This document shows, piece by piece, positions 52,088 through 60,058 of a DNA stretch of 64,000 nt (its first letter is position 1; every line of letters starts with the position of its first letter). The notes under the pieces were generated by a model. It was given only the letters and a program-made list of their open reading frames with translations, made no database searches and had not been told where the DNA came from. The position numbers and the translations under genes are program-made. The DNA lies in the NCBI GenBank assembly GCA_052168355.1, contig JBQLZQ010000084.1:62001-126000 (forward strand), read 5' to 3'. This DNA comes from JBQLZQ01 sp052168355. GTDB taxonomy: Bacteria > Pseudomonadota > Alphaproteobacteria > DSM-16000 > Inquilinaceae.

Positions 52088-52612
52088 ATGAACGACGAAC
52101 GCACCGCCAACCTGCTCGGCGCGCTGGCTTTGGCGCTGACCGACCGCATGACCGAAGAAGCTGAGACCCGCGCCGAGCATGGCGCTGCCGCGCCCGCGGC
52201 GCTCGTGAGCGTCGGCGCCGATCCGGGTCTTTCCGTCGGCGCGCTAGCGCAGGTCATCGGCATCACCCATTCGGCCACGGTGCGGCTTGTGGATCGCCTG
52301 GCCGGCGACGGCCTTATGGAGCGGCGCGCCGGCGTGGACGGACGCTCCGTCGGTCTCCGTCTCACACGCCGCGGCGCCGCCCGGCGGCGCGCCATCCTGA
52401 GCAGCAGGCGCCAGGTTCTCTCTGAGGCACTTGCAGCCCTGCCGGAAGACGGTCACGCCGTACTGACGCCGCTGATCGAAACCTTGCTTGCCGCGATGAC
52501 CAAGGACCGCCGGCAGGCCGACCACATCTGCCGGCTGTGCGATGAGGATGTGTGCCCCGAGGCGACCTGCCCCGTCGAATGCGCGGCCCTGCGCGCCGGG
52601 GCCGCGTCATGA
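52088..52612 (+). CDS. MarR-family regulator with C-terminal cysteine cluster (second)
   Basis: A 174-residue regulator similar to the one at 406-912 along its full length, including the start (MNDERTANLLG), the recognition helix (LAQVIGITHSATVRLVDRL) and the wing (GLMERRAGVDGRSVGLRL). The C terminus has C148-x2-C151-x4-C156-x4-C161-x3-C165, so the CRLCD core is conserved and one more Cys is present. Metal or thiol sensing is plausible (inference). The stop overlaps the start of the EamA transporter gene (ATGA), indicating that the transporter is a target. Confidence 0.92.
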   Translation: MNDERTANLLGALALALTDRMTEEAETRAEHGAAAPAALVSVGADPGLSVGALAQVIGITHSATVRLVDRLAGDGLMERRAGVDGRSVGLRLTRRGAARRRAILSSRRQVLSEALAALPEDGHAVLTPLIETLLAAMTKDRRQADHICRLCDEDVCPEATCPVECAALRAGAAS

Positions 52613-53553
52613 TCGGCATCCCGGGTCCAGTTGAACCGACCCTAAGCGTGGCGCGCGCCCGTCCCGGGCATGGCCTCGCCATTCTGGCCGCCATCCTGTC
52701 GGCCGCCTGCTGGGGATCGGCGACCGTCATGAGCAAGGGTGTGCTCGCCCACGTGCCGCCGATGACGCTGCTTACGATCCAGTTGACCGCCTCCATCACC
52801 GTGCTCTGGCTGGCCGTTCTGGCCTTGCGGTTTCGCGTGCGGCTGGACCGCCCCACGCGCCGGGCGAGCCTCTCCGGCTTGCTGGAACCGGGGGTGGCCT
52901 ACACGTTCGGCATTGTCGGGCTGGCGCTGACCACGGCGAGCAATGCGGCGCTTATCGGGGCGGCCGAACCCTTGCTGATACTGCTGCTGGCCTGGATGCT
53001 CCTAAATGAACGGATCGGACCGATGATGCTTGGCCTCGCCGCCATGGCCACGCTCGGCATCGTCCTCGTGATCGTGCCGGATGCGAACGCGTTTTCCGGG
53101 CAAGGCTCGCTTGCCGGCGATGCGCTCGTCCTAGCAGGGACACTCTTCGCAGCGCTCTACGTTATCGCGACGCGGCGGCTGGTGGGCAAGATGGACCCGC
53201 TGCCGCTGTCGGCTTTGCAGCAGAGCGTCGGGCTTTTGTGGACACTCGGCGTCCTTACCGCCGCGCTTGTGCTCGGGATCTCGGCATTAGGGCTCGATGG
53301 CGTCCCGTTGCCGGTTCTGCTTCTTGCCGCGGCCTCCGGCGTGATCCAGTACGCGCTGGCTTTCTGGCTCTACCTGTTCGCTTTGCAGAGCCTGCCCGCC
53401 AATGTCGCTGGCTTCTGCTTGACCCTCATTCCAGTCTTCGGCATCGCCGCCGCGTTCGCTTTTCTGGGCGAGGCGCTGAACGGACCGCAGTGGCTCGGCG
53501 CCGTACTCATCATTGTTTCTGTGGCGGTCGTGTCGCGCCTGCCAAAGAAATGA
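52609..53553 (+). CDS. EamA/DMT-family transporter
   Basis: A 314-residue membrane protein with ten predicted helices in two EamA repeats. The first includes LAAILSAACWGSATVMSKGVL and EPGVAYTFGIVGLALTTASNAALIGAAEPLLILLLAW read as segments; the second ends with LNGPQWLGAVLIIVSVAVV. LNERIGPMMLGLAAMATLGIVL is the usual end of the first repeat. DMT transporters export metabolites, amino acids or drugs. It is translationally coupled to the Cys-tailed MarR gene. The substrate is unknown. Confidence 0.92.
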   Translation: MIGIPGPVEPTLSVARARPGHGLAILAAILSAACWGSATVMSKGVLAHVPPMTLLTIQLTASITVLWLAVLALRFRVRLDRPTRRASLSGLLEPGVAYTFGIVGLALTTASNAALIGAAEPLLILLLAWMLLNERIGPMMLGLAAMATLGIVLVIVPDANAFSGQGSLAGDALVLAGTLFAALYVIATRRLVGKMDPLPLSALQQSVGLLWTLGVLTAALVLGISALGLDGVPLPVLLLAAASGVIQYALAFWLYLFALQSLPANVAGFCLTLIPVFGIAAAFAFLGEALNGPQWLGAVLIIVSVAVVSRLPKK

Positions 53554-53580
53554 TGGTTCGCCTATTTGCATGGAGCTCTG

Positions 53581-54474
53581 ATGGACCTGCGACGCCTCCG
53601 CATCTTTCTAGCTGTCGCCGATGAGTTGAGCTTTCGGCGGGCGGCTGCGCTGATGGGCATAGGTCAGCCGATCGTTTCTCGTCAGATGGCAGCGCTCGAA
53701 GAGGAACTCGGCGTCACCCTGTTCGAACGCAAGAGCACAGGCGCGCGACTGACCGAAGCTGGCCGAGTTTTCTTGGCCGATGCGCGCAGGATAGTCGCCG
53801 ACGTGGATCGCGCGCAGGAGGCGGTCACATCGGTTGCATATGGAAAGGCCGGTCGTTTGCGCCTCGCAGTGTGTGAAGACGCCACAACGCCGACATTCGC
53901 TGCAATACTCGCAGCGCACCGGGAGCGCTGTTCCGCGATCATCTTGGAGCTGTTCGAGCTGCCAAGCGCGATGCAGCCCGCCGCCATCCGTCGCGGCGAG
54001 ATTGATGCTGGTCTGCTGCTTCCGCCGGTGCAGGATCAGGGGATTCAATTGGACGAGGTCTGGCGAGACGACTGGTTCGTCGCGATGCCGTCGGATCACC
54101 GTCTAACGGAGCTGGAGGTCGTTCCGCTCGGCGCTCTATGTGGCGAACGATTCATCACGGCACATCCCAAATTCGGTCCCGGTTGCCATGCACAGAGTGA
54201 AGCCATGTTCCACGCGGCGGGAATCAAACCGCGCATTGTCGCACGGGCGTTCCGTAGGCTTACAATGGCCATTCTTGTGCGATCTGGCGCCGGCGTCACG
54301 CTCGTTCCCGGCGCATTCACCAGCACCAATATGGACGGCATTGTGATGCGACCACTGTCGGCTGGTGAACAACACATGTCCGTCGCCGCCGCCTATCCCA
54401 AGGGTGACTTGCAGGGTGTTGTCGCACAGTTCCTGAAAATCGCGCGTGCAACAGCGTCAGCTATCGGCATGTAG
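53581..54474 (+). CDS. LysR-family transcriptional regulator
   Basis: A 297-residue LysR protein. The N-terminal helix-turn-helix is MDLRRLRIFLAVADELSFRR through PIVSRQMAALEEELGVTLFER. The C-terminal effector domain has LRLAVCEDATTPTFAAILAAH, GEIDAGLLLPPV and VRSGAGVTLVPGAF. GGAG lies before ATG 53581; an ATG five codons earlier is less likely. It converges on the DUF2274/trb operon. LysR genes are often found at this edge of trb-type integrative elements, so it may be cargo of the element (inference). Confidence 0.92.
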   Translation: MDLRRLRIFLAVADELSFRRAAALMGIGQPIVSRQMAALEEELGVTLFERKSTGARLTEAGRVFLADARRIVADVDRAQEAVTSVAYGKAGRLRLAVCEDATTPTFAAILAAHRERCSAIILELFELPSAMQPAAIRRGEIDAGLLLPPVQDQGIQLDEVWRDDWFVAMPSDHRLTELEVVPLGALCGERFITAHPKFGPGCHAQSEAMFHAAGIKPRIVARAFRRLTMAILVRSGAGVTLVPGAFTSTNMDGIVMRPLSAGEQHMSVAAAYPKGDLQGVVAQFLKIARATASAIGM

Positions 54475-54520
54475 TTGAACGCTCTCTAGAAGCGAGGCAG
54501 CGCAGACCCTGCTCATGCCC

Positions 54521-54781
54521 TCAGGCGCTTTGTGAGCCTGACCCGGGTCCACGCGAAGAAGGCGGCCGCTTCTCTTTCCGAAGCTTCGCAAAGCCCCGAT
54601 CTGTCGCCATAAACCGCGCCAGCATGGGCGCGATCAGCTTAGCGGGCTCATGCGTCTGACCCGTCTCACGCGCGAGCGCTTCGGCGTAGGCGGTAAGGTC
54701 GCGATGAACATCGGCCGGTAGCTCCAATGGGATCTTAACCGGCTTGTCGTCGGGGATCGCCCCAAGCTTCAGTTTGGTCAT
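54521..54781 (-). CDS. DUF2274 conjugation-associated protein
   Basis: An 86-residue protein of the DUF2274 family: TKLKLGAIPDDKPVKIPLEL, VHRDLTAYAEALARETGQ and LIAPMLARFMATDRGFAKLR. It resembles a ribbon-helix-helix-type regulator and is found almost only at the 3' end of trb operons in proteobacterial integrative elements. It starts three bases after the trbI stop. The function has not been shown. Confidence 0.92.
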   Translation of the reverse strand: MTKLKLGAIPDDKPVKIPLELPADVHRDLTAYAEALARETGQTHEPAKLIAPMLARFMATDRGFAKLRKEKRPPSSRGPGSGSQSA

Positions 54782-54784
54782 AGT

Positions 54785-56002
54785 TCAACTCTCATAGGGT
54801 TCGAGGATCAGGTCGCGGGTGACCATCACGCGGACGGGGAAACCCGGACGGATGGTCAGTGTCGGCGGCACGGTGAGTTGACGGCGGACGATCTCGTCAC
54901 CGGCGCGGCCGACCGTGTCCTGGGCGCCGTCGCGTATCGCCTCGGCGATCTCGTCGTCCTCGTCCTGGCCGAACTCCAGGCCGATATTGAGGATGGTCGC
55001 GAGACCGGCGGCGCGTAGGAGTTGGCCCCATTGATAGTCGACGCCGTCTTCGAGCCCGGCATATCCGGCTTCGTCGGCGCCGGGCTGGCGTTCCAGGACG
55101 ATGGAGCGCCCGTTGGGTAGGATCATCCGGGTCCAGACCAAAAGCACGCGGCGCTGGCCGAAGGCGACCCGGCTGTCATACTCGCCGATGAGCCGTGCGC
55201 CTTGCGGAACAAGCAGGAAGCGGCCGGTTGGGCTGTCATAGATATGCTCGGTAACTTGGGCGGTGATCTGTCCGGGCAGATCGGAGCGCAGGCCGGTCAC
55301 CAGTGCGGCGGGTATCACCGCGCCGGCCTGGAGCACGTAAGGGCTTGCTGGGTCCACGAGACGTTCCGCGCTCATGGTGCGGCGATCGACGGGCTCGTCG
55401 AGAAACGCCTGGCGCCTCTCGATGGCGTCCGGCTCCGACCCTGTTTGCGCGACGGCCGGGAACACCGTCTGCGGATCGATCTGCGGGCCCGCCGGGGCTG
55501 TGACGTCCAGCGGTCCACCGCTTTCGGCGGTGCTGGCATCATGGAACAATCGGCTGAGGCGCGCGGCTTCCTGCTCCTGCAAGCGCATCTGTTCTTCGGG
55601 GTCCATAGCCGGACCGGGGGCGACCGGCGCAACCGGGACCGGCTCACCGCGCTCACGCGCGGCCAGCACCGGCCGCCCGAGCTCGCCCGGAAGCGGCGGC
55701 CCGAGTTGCGGGACCTGGCTGTAATCCTCCGGCAGCGACAAGAGCTCGTCGGCAGTCGGAACGCGTTCGGTGTTGAACAGCTCCGCCGGTCCATCGCCGC
55801 GTTCCGGATCCTGCAGGGCGACGATCAGGATCGCGCCGAGGCTCAAGCCGCCTACCGCGGCGAGGATGCCGAGCGTCCTGCGGGAGAGGCGCATGACCCG
55901 CGGTGGATTGGGCCGCAGGCGCAACTCGGCGGCGATCTCCGCCTCGGGACGCGGACCGGGCCGGATCTCCTTCTCTTCCCGGCCATCGCCTTGGTCGCTC
56001 AT
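54785..56002 (-). CDS. trbI: Conjugal transfer protein TrbI (VirB10 type)
   Basis: A 405-residue VirB10-family protein that bridges inner and outer membranes in the mating-pore core. A cytoplasmic Pro/Glu-rich N terminus is followed by one membrane helix (TLGILAAVGGLSLGAILIVAL), a Pro-rich periplasmic stretch and the TrbI domain: LQAGAVIPAALVTGLRSDLP, FLLVPQGARLIGEYDSRVAF and a final FPVRVMVTRDLIL. It overlaps trbG by four bases (ATGA). It partners with TrbG and TrbH/TrbF-type proteins. Confidence 0.95.
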   Translation of the reverse strand: MSDQGDGREEKEIRPGPRPEAEIAAELRLRPNPPRVMRLSRRTLGILAAVGGLSLGAILIVALQDPERGDGPAELFNTERVPTADELLSLPEDYSQVPQLGPPLPGELGRPVLAARERGEPVPVAPVAPGPAMDPEEQMRLQEQEAARLSRLFHDASTAESGGPLDVTAPAGPQIDPQTVFPAVAQTGSEPDAIERRQAFLDEPVDRRTMSAERLVDPASPYVLQAGAVIPAALVTGLRSDLPGQITAQVTEHIYDSPTGRFLLVPQGARLIGEYDSRVAFGQRRVLLVWTRMILPNGRSIVLERQPGADEAGYAGLEDGVDYQWGQLLRAAGLATILNIGLEFGQDEDDEIAEAIRDGAQDTVGRAGDEIVRRQLTVPPTLTIRPGFPVRVMVTRDLILEPYES

Positions 56003-57021
56003 GAGTCCGCTCCGACATGGCGTTCTGGCGCGCGCCGCACGCCGTCGGTGCGGACGATGCGCACCACCTGCTGACGATCGCCGAGACGCAGTTCCGCGGC
56101 GGCGAAGAGCCGATCGACGATTATGTAGTTGCGGCGGATGCGGTAATTGACGAGCTGGCCTTCGCCTTCCGGCCCGATGATGAAGAGCGGCGGCATCTCG
56201 CCCTGGCCGATGCCGCGCGGGAACTCGATGAAGACCTGCCTTCCGTCGTCGAAGGCGCGGCGCGGACGCCAGGGCGGCCGGTCGCCTTCGATACGGTAGC
56301 GGAAGCGGAGATTATCGAGGGCGACGTCGCGACCGATTGGGAGCGCGACCTCGGCGTCGGCGTTGCCGCGCCGGAGCGCGATCAATTCGTCCTGCGGGTA
56401 GCGCCAGGACACCGATGCCATATAGGCGCTCGGATGCGCGCGCAGCTCCAGATGGTAGGTCCGCCGGTCGGTATTGATGACCAGGTTGGTGACGATGTCG
56501 GGCCGGGTCGGCTTGACCAGGATGTGCGTGCGCTGCGTGTCGCCCGCGCCGCTGATCGTATCGCCGATGATCCAGCGGGCCGTGTCTCCGGCTGCGATCG
56601 GGCCGTTGCCGACAAGGCCTTCGCCCGGCTGCAATGCGATGTCCGTGACCTGTCCGGGCGACGAATAGACCTGATAAAGCGCCCCGGCGCTGTAGGGGTA
56701 GAGCTGCACCGCGTTGATGAAACCGTCTCGCACGGGCTCGATGCGCGCGGCCGCGTTGGCCTCTTCGATCCGCTCGGACGGCTCGCCGGCTTCGGGGAGC
56801 GGCCCCCCATCTTCCACGGGCATGAGTTGTCCGGGAAGGGGCAAAGGCACAGGCCGCTCGACCACTTCCACCGGGCGGGCGGGCTCCGGCAGAAGCGTCG
56901 CCTCGATCGGCGGCTCGTCATACTCGATCTGCGGCGGGCGGAAGGTCGCGCAGCCCGCCAGCGCGGTCGCCGCGAGCAGGATCGCCGGAAGCGCCGCAGA
57001 GTTAAGGGTGTTGTATTTCAT
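55999..57021 (-). CDS. trbG: Conjugal transfer protein TrbG (VirB9 type)
   Basis: A 340-residue VirB9/TrbG protein. The N terminus ends in a lipobox (LLAATALAGC), so it is probably an outer-membrane lipoprotein. RIEPVRDGFINAVQLYPYSAG and TDIALQPGEGLVGNGPIAAGD are TrbG signatures; the C-terminal beta domain has DGRQVFIEFPRGIG and NYRIRRNYIIVDRLF. ATG 57021 overlaps the trbF stop. It forms the outer-membrane part of the transfer pore with TrbI. Confidence 0.95.
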   Translation of the reverse strand: MKYNTLNSAALPAILLAATALAGCATFRPPQIEYDEPPIEATLLPEPARPVEVVERPVPLPLPGQLMPVEDGGPLPEAGEPSERIEEANAAARIEPVRDGFINAVQLYPYSAGALYQVYSSPGQVTDIALQPGEGLVGNGPIAAGDTARWIIGDTISGAGDTQRTHILVKPTRPDIVTNLVINTDRRTYHLELRAHPSAYMASVSWRYPQDELIALRRGNADAEVALPIGRDVALDNLRFRYRIEGDRPPWRPRRAFDDGRQVFIEFPRGIGQGEMPPLFIIGPEGEGQLVNYRIRRNYIIVDRLFAAAELRLGDRQQVVRIVRTDGVRRAPERHVGADS

Positions 57022-57707
57022 TGGGCGCTCTCCCGTGACCAGTTGATGGCGTGAACGAAGATACCGAGCGGATTGCTGCGCAGCCGCTCCGCGTCGCGCG
57101 GCGGCTGGATCGCGATGGTGAGGATGGCAGTCCAACGCTCGGTGGCGGCGAGCTGGCCGTTCTGGTAGCGGCGTTCGATCCAGGCGACGCGAAAGCTGGT
57201 GTCGGACGCGCGGATGACGCTGGAGACCTCGACGGAGATCTGGGTTTGGCCGACCCGCGCGAAGGGATCGTTGATCCGCGCATAGTCGTTGAGCGCCAGA
57301 GCGCCGCGATCGGTGGTGAAGTCGTAGGCGCGTAGCCAGTTCTGCCGCAGCACGATCGGATCGGCCGGGACTTGCCGGACGCTCTCGATGAAGCGGGCCA
57401 GGTGGAAGGCGATCTGCGGATCGGTCGGCCGGTAGTCCGCGGTTGCAGGCGCCACGGCCTGCGCCTGACCGAGTTCGTCCACCTCCACGACATAAGGGAC
57501 GATGGTCCCTTGCGTCGATTGCCATGCCAGCGCGCCGGCCAGTCCGCCGGAGAGCGCGAGACAGCAGAACGCCATGAGCCGCCAGTTGCGCGCCTGAACC
57601 CGCGCCGAGCCGATGCGCTCGTCCCAGGCTTGCGCCGCCTTCTGATAGGGCGTGACCGGCTCGGGGCTCGTGGCGTAGCGGACGCTGGGGCGTTTGAAGA
57701 GGCTCAT
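57018..57707 (-). CDS. trbF: Conjugal transfer protein TrbF (VirB8 type)
   Basis: A 229-residue VirB8-like protein. A cytoplasmic N terminus (YQKAAQAWDERIGSARVQARNW as read in two parts) is followed by one helix (LMAFCCLALSGGLAGALAW) and a periplasmic domain with VPYVVEVDELGQAQAV and LRAYDFTTDRGALALNDYA. VirB8 proteins nucleate assembly of the secretion channel. It overlaps trbL and trbG by four bases each. Confidence 0.95.
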   Translation of the reverse strand: MSLFKRPSVRYATSPEPVTPYQKAAQAWDERIGSARVQARNWRLMAFCCLALSGGLAGALAWQSTQGTIVPYVVEVDELGQAQAVAPATADYRPTDPQIAFHLARFIESVRQVPADPIVLRQNWLRAYDFTTDRGALALNDYARINDPFARVGQTQISVEVSSVIRASDTSFRVAWIERRYQNGQLAATERWTAILTIAIQPPRDAERLRSNPLGIFVHAINWSRESAQ

Positions 57708-58999
57708 GGTTTCTCCGAAAGACTGACCGACGTGCCCCCACCGCCATGGTCGCCGGAGCGGACGACATGGGCGGCCGTGGCGACGCCGTGATTGAGGGTC
57801 TGCTGGCGCCGGAGGCGCTGCGCCCAGGCGGGCGGGCCGTCATTTGCGGGCGCCGGCATGTCCGGCGTGTTCGAGAACTTGCCGCCGGTCGCGGTGAACG
57901 CGGCCCGCGATCCGCTTTGATAGCTCTCCTTCATCGCGCCGGCGGCCTTGCGCAGCGGACTTCCCGCCGCGCTCATCCCGGCCTTGCCGACATTCGCGAG
58001 ACCGGCGGCGACACCGGATGCGCCGCCGCCAGCGCCCGAACTGCCGAGGCGATAGGCGGTCGACGCGCCGCCGGCGACGGAGGCCGCGCCGCGCGCGCCG
58101 GCGCCAACCGCTCCAACGGCCATACCGCCGGCCATGGCGCCGCCGACCATTATTCCGCCGGCGGCAAGCCCGGTCCCGACTGCGACGCCCGCTCCGAGCT
58201 GCGGGCCGCCCGAGACGATGCCGTTGGCGATGCCGGGTCCGAAGATGCCGAGCGCGAGCAGCGACAGCGCCGCGAGTACGACTGCCATGGCGTCCTCGAT
58301 GGTCGGCTCGCCGGTGAAGCCGGCGGTGAACTCGCCGAAGATCGTCGATCCGATGCCGACGATGACCGCGAGCACCAGGACCTTGACGCCCGAGGAGATG
58401 ACGAGGCCGAGCACGCGTTCGGCCATGAACGCGGTTTTGCCGAACAGGCCGAAGGGCACGAGGACAAAGCCGGCGAGCGTCGCCAGTTTGAATTCGATCA
58501 GGGTGACGAAGAGCTGGATCGCCAGGATGAAGAAGGAGAGCAGAACGATCACCCAGGCGAACATCAGGATCGCGATCTGGATGAAGTTCTCGAAGAAGGA
58601 GACGAAGCCCATCAGCTCGCCGATGGCTTCGAGCAGCGGTCGGCCGGCGTCGAGGCCGACCTGCGCGATGCGGCCCGGCTGGAGTAGTTCGCCCGCCGAG
58701 AGGCTGCCGCCCGAGGCGATCAGCCCCAATCCGGCGAAGCTTTCGAAGACGATGCGCGCGAGCGCGTTCCAGTTACCGATGATGAAGGCAAAGACGCCGA
58801 CGAAGAGCGTCTTCTTGACGAGCCGCGCGATGATGTCGTCGTCGGCGCCCCAGGCCCAGAACAGCGCGGCGAGCGTGACGTCGATGACGATCAGCGTGGT
58901 GGCGAGGAAAGCGACATCGCCGCCGAGCAGCCCGAAGCCTGAGTCGATGTAAGACGTGAAAACGTCCAGGAAGCGGTCGATGACGCCGACGCCGTCCAT
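57704..58999 (-). CDS. trbL: Conjugal transfer protein TrbL (VirB6 type)
   Basis: A 431-residue inner-membrane channel protein. At least five hydrophobic segments lie in residues 20-270, including VAFLATTLIVIDVTLAALFW, LVKKTLFVGVFAFIIGNW and ILMFAWVIVLLSFFILAIQL. A Gly/Ala-rich tail follows, as usual for TrbL. GELLQPGRIAQVGLDAGRPL is a TrbL signature. The start at 58999 was chosen because it adjoins the trbK-alt stop and starts the conserved region. Confidence 0.95.
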   Translation of the reverse strand: MDGVGVIDRFLDVFTSYIDSGFGLLGGDVAFLATTLIVIDVTLAALFWAWGADDDIIARLVKKTLFVGVFAFIIGNWNALARIVFESFAGLGLIASGGSLSAGELLQPGRIAQVGLDAGRPLLEAIGELMGFVSFFENFIQIAILMFAWVIVLLSFFILAIQLFVTLIEFKLATLAGFVLVPFGLFGKTAFMAERVLGLVISSGVKVLVLAVIVGIGSTIFGEFTAGFTGEPTIEDAMAVVLAALSLLALGIFGPGIANGIVSGGPQLGAGVAVGTGLAAGGIMVGGAMAGGMAVGAVGAGARGAASVAGGASTAYRLGSSGAGGGASGVAAGLANVGKAGMSAAGSPLRKAAGAMKESYQSGSRAAFTATGGKFSNTPDMPAPANDGPPAWAQRLRRQQTLNHGVATAAHVVRSGDHGGGGTSVSLSEKP

Positions 59000-59000
59000 C

Positions 59001-59279
59001 TCACTCTTCCCCGGCCGGCATGTCGCCAGTGGAACCGAAAAACCGGCGACGGTTCTTGGCCCACGCCGCCTGGCACGCCGCATCAGTCGCCAGGTCTTCA
59101 GGCGTGATGGTCCGGCAGCGCATGAGTTCCGCGCGCAGCGGATCGTCTTCAAGCGTCGCCGGCGCCCGAGCGGATGGCGGCGTCACGCTGTCGGCGAGTT
59201 CGATCGCGGCCATGAGCGCCGCGATGCCGCCCATACCGATGGCGATCAGCCGCAGGATCGTGTCGGGTCCGGCGCGCAT
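59001..59279 (-). CDS. Putative entry exclusion protein TrbK-alt
   Basis: A 92-residue protein with one N-terminal membrane helix (ILRLIAIGMGGIAALMAAIEL) and a short periplasmic part ending in CRTITPEDLATDAACQAAWAKNRRRFF. This C-E-D-x-A-C-x-x-A-W pattern is typical of TrbK-alt proteins between trbJ and trbL. TrbK-type proteins limit entry of a second copy of the element; for the -alt group this role is inferred. Confidence 0.9.
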   Translation of the reverse strand: MRAGPDTILRLIAIGMGGIAALMAAIELADSVTPPSARAPATLEDDPLRAELMRCRTITPEDLATDAACQAAWAKNRRRFFGSTGDMPAGEE

Positions 59280-59281
59280 GC

Positions 59282-60058
59282 TCAGCCCCCGAACATCCGG
59301 ACGGTGGTGGGCTCATAGCCCGTGCCGTAGTCGAGGAATTGGTTGAGATTCTCGCGGGCTTGGGCTTCGGCCGAGGCGCGCCGCGCGGCTTCGAGCGCCT
59401 GGGCGCGGTTCTGCGCCGCGATGGCAGCCGTCAGGTCGGCCATCTGGGTCGATTGCAGCGCGAGGAGCTGATTGCCGGCTTGCGCGGCCTGTAAGGCGCC
59501 GGTCGCGCCCTGGCTCTGCGCGACGAGCGTCTGTATCTCGGCGCGCGCGCTCTCGATGTTGCCGACGACCCCGGCCTGGACGCGCAAGGCGTCCTCGAAG
59601 CCGGCCACCGAGTTGCGCCAGCGCTCGCGGGCGCCCGTCACCCGGGCGGCGAAGTCGCCGGTTCCGGCCGCCTCGCCATAGTCTTGCGCGAAGGCTTGCT
59701 CGATGTCGGCGACCGCGTGCGCGATCCGTTGGGCTTCGGAAAGAAGTTGCTGCGTGCGCTGTACGGACGCTTGCAGTTGCCCGAGTGACGAATGCGGCAG
59801 GCTCGCGAGATTGCGCGCCTGATTGATCAGCATCTGCGCTTCGTTCTGGAGCTGGGCGATCTGGTTGTTGATCTGCTCCAGCGCGCGGGCGGCGGTCAGC
59901 AGGTTCTCGGCGTGGTTGGTCGGGTCGTAGACGATGCCGCCAAACCCGCCGCCGAAGAAGGCGTGGGCCGGCGGCGCGGTGATCGTGGTAACGCCAATGG
60001 CGGCCGACGTCACAAGGCTCGCGGCGACAAGGGCGTTGCGCAAGGGTTTACGGATCAT
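59282..60058 (-). CDS. trbJ: Conjugal transfer protein TrbJ (VirB5 type)
   Basis: A 258-residue periplasmic protein with a Sec signal ending near PPAHA-FFGG. YDPTNHAENLLTAARALEQI, NQIAQLQNEAQMLINQARNL and a final FLDYGTGYEPTTVRMFGG are typical TrbJ segments; the centre is helical. VirB5/TrbJ proteins sit at the pilus tip or assist pilus assembly. It overlaps trbE by 11 bases. Confidence 0.95.
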   Translation of the reverse strand: MIRKPLRNALVAASLVTSAAIGVTTITAPPAHAFFGGGFGGIVYDPTNHAENLLTAARALEQINNQIAQLQNEAQMLINQARNLASLPHSSLGQLQASVQRTQQLLSEAQRIAHAVADIEQAFAQDYGEAAGTGDFAARVTGARERWRNSVAGFEDALRVQAGVVGNIESARAEIQTLVAQSQGATGALQAAQAGNQLLALQSTQMADLTAAIAAQNRAQALEAARRASAEAQARENLNQFLDYGTGYEPTTVRMFGG

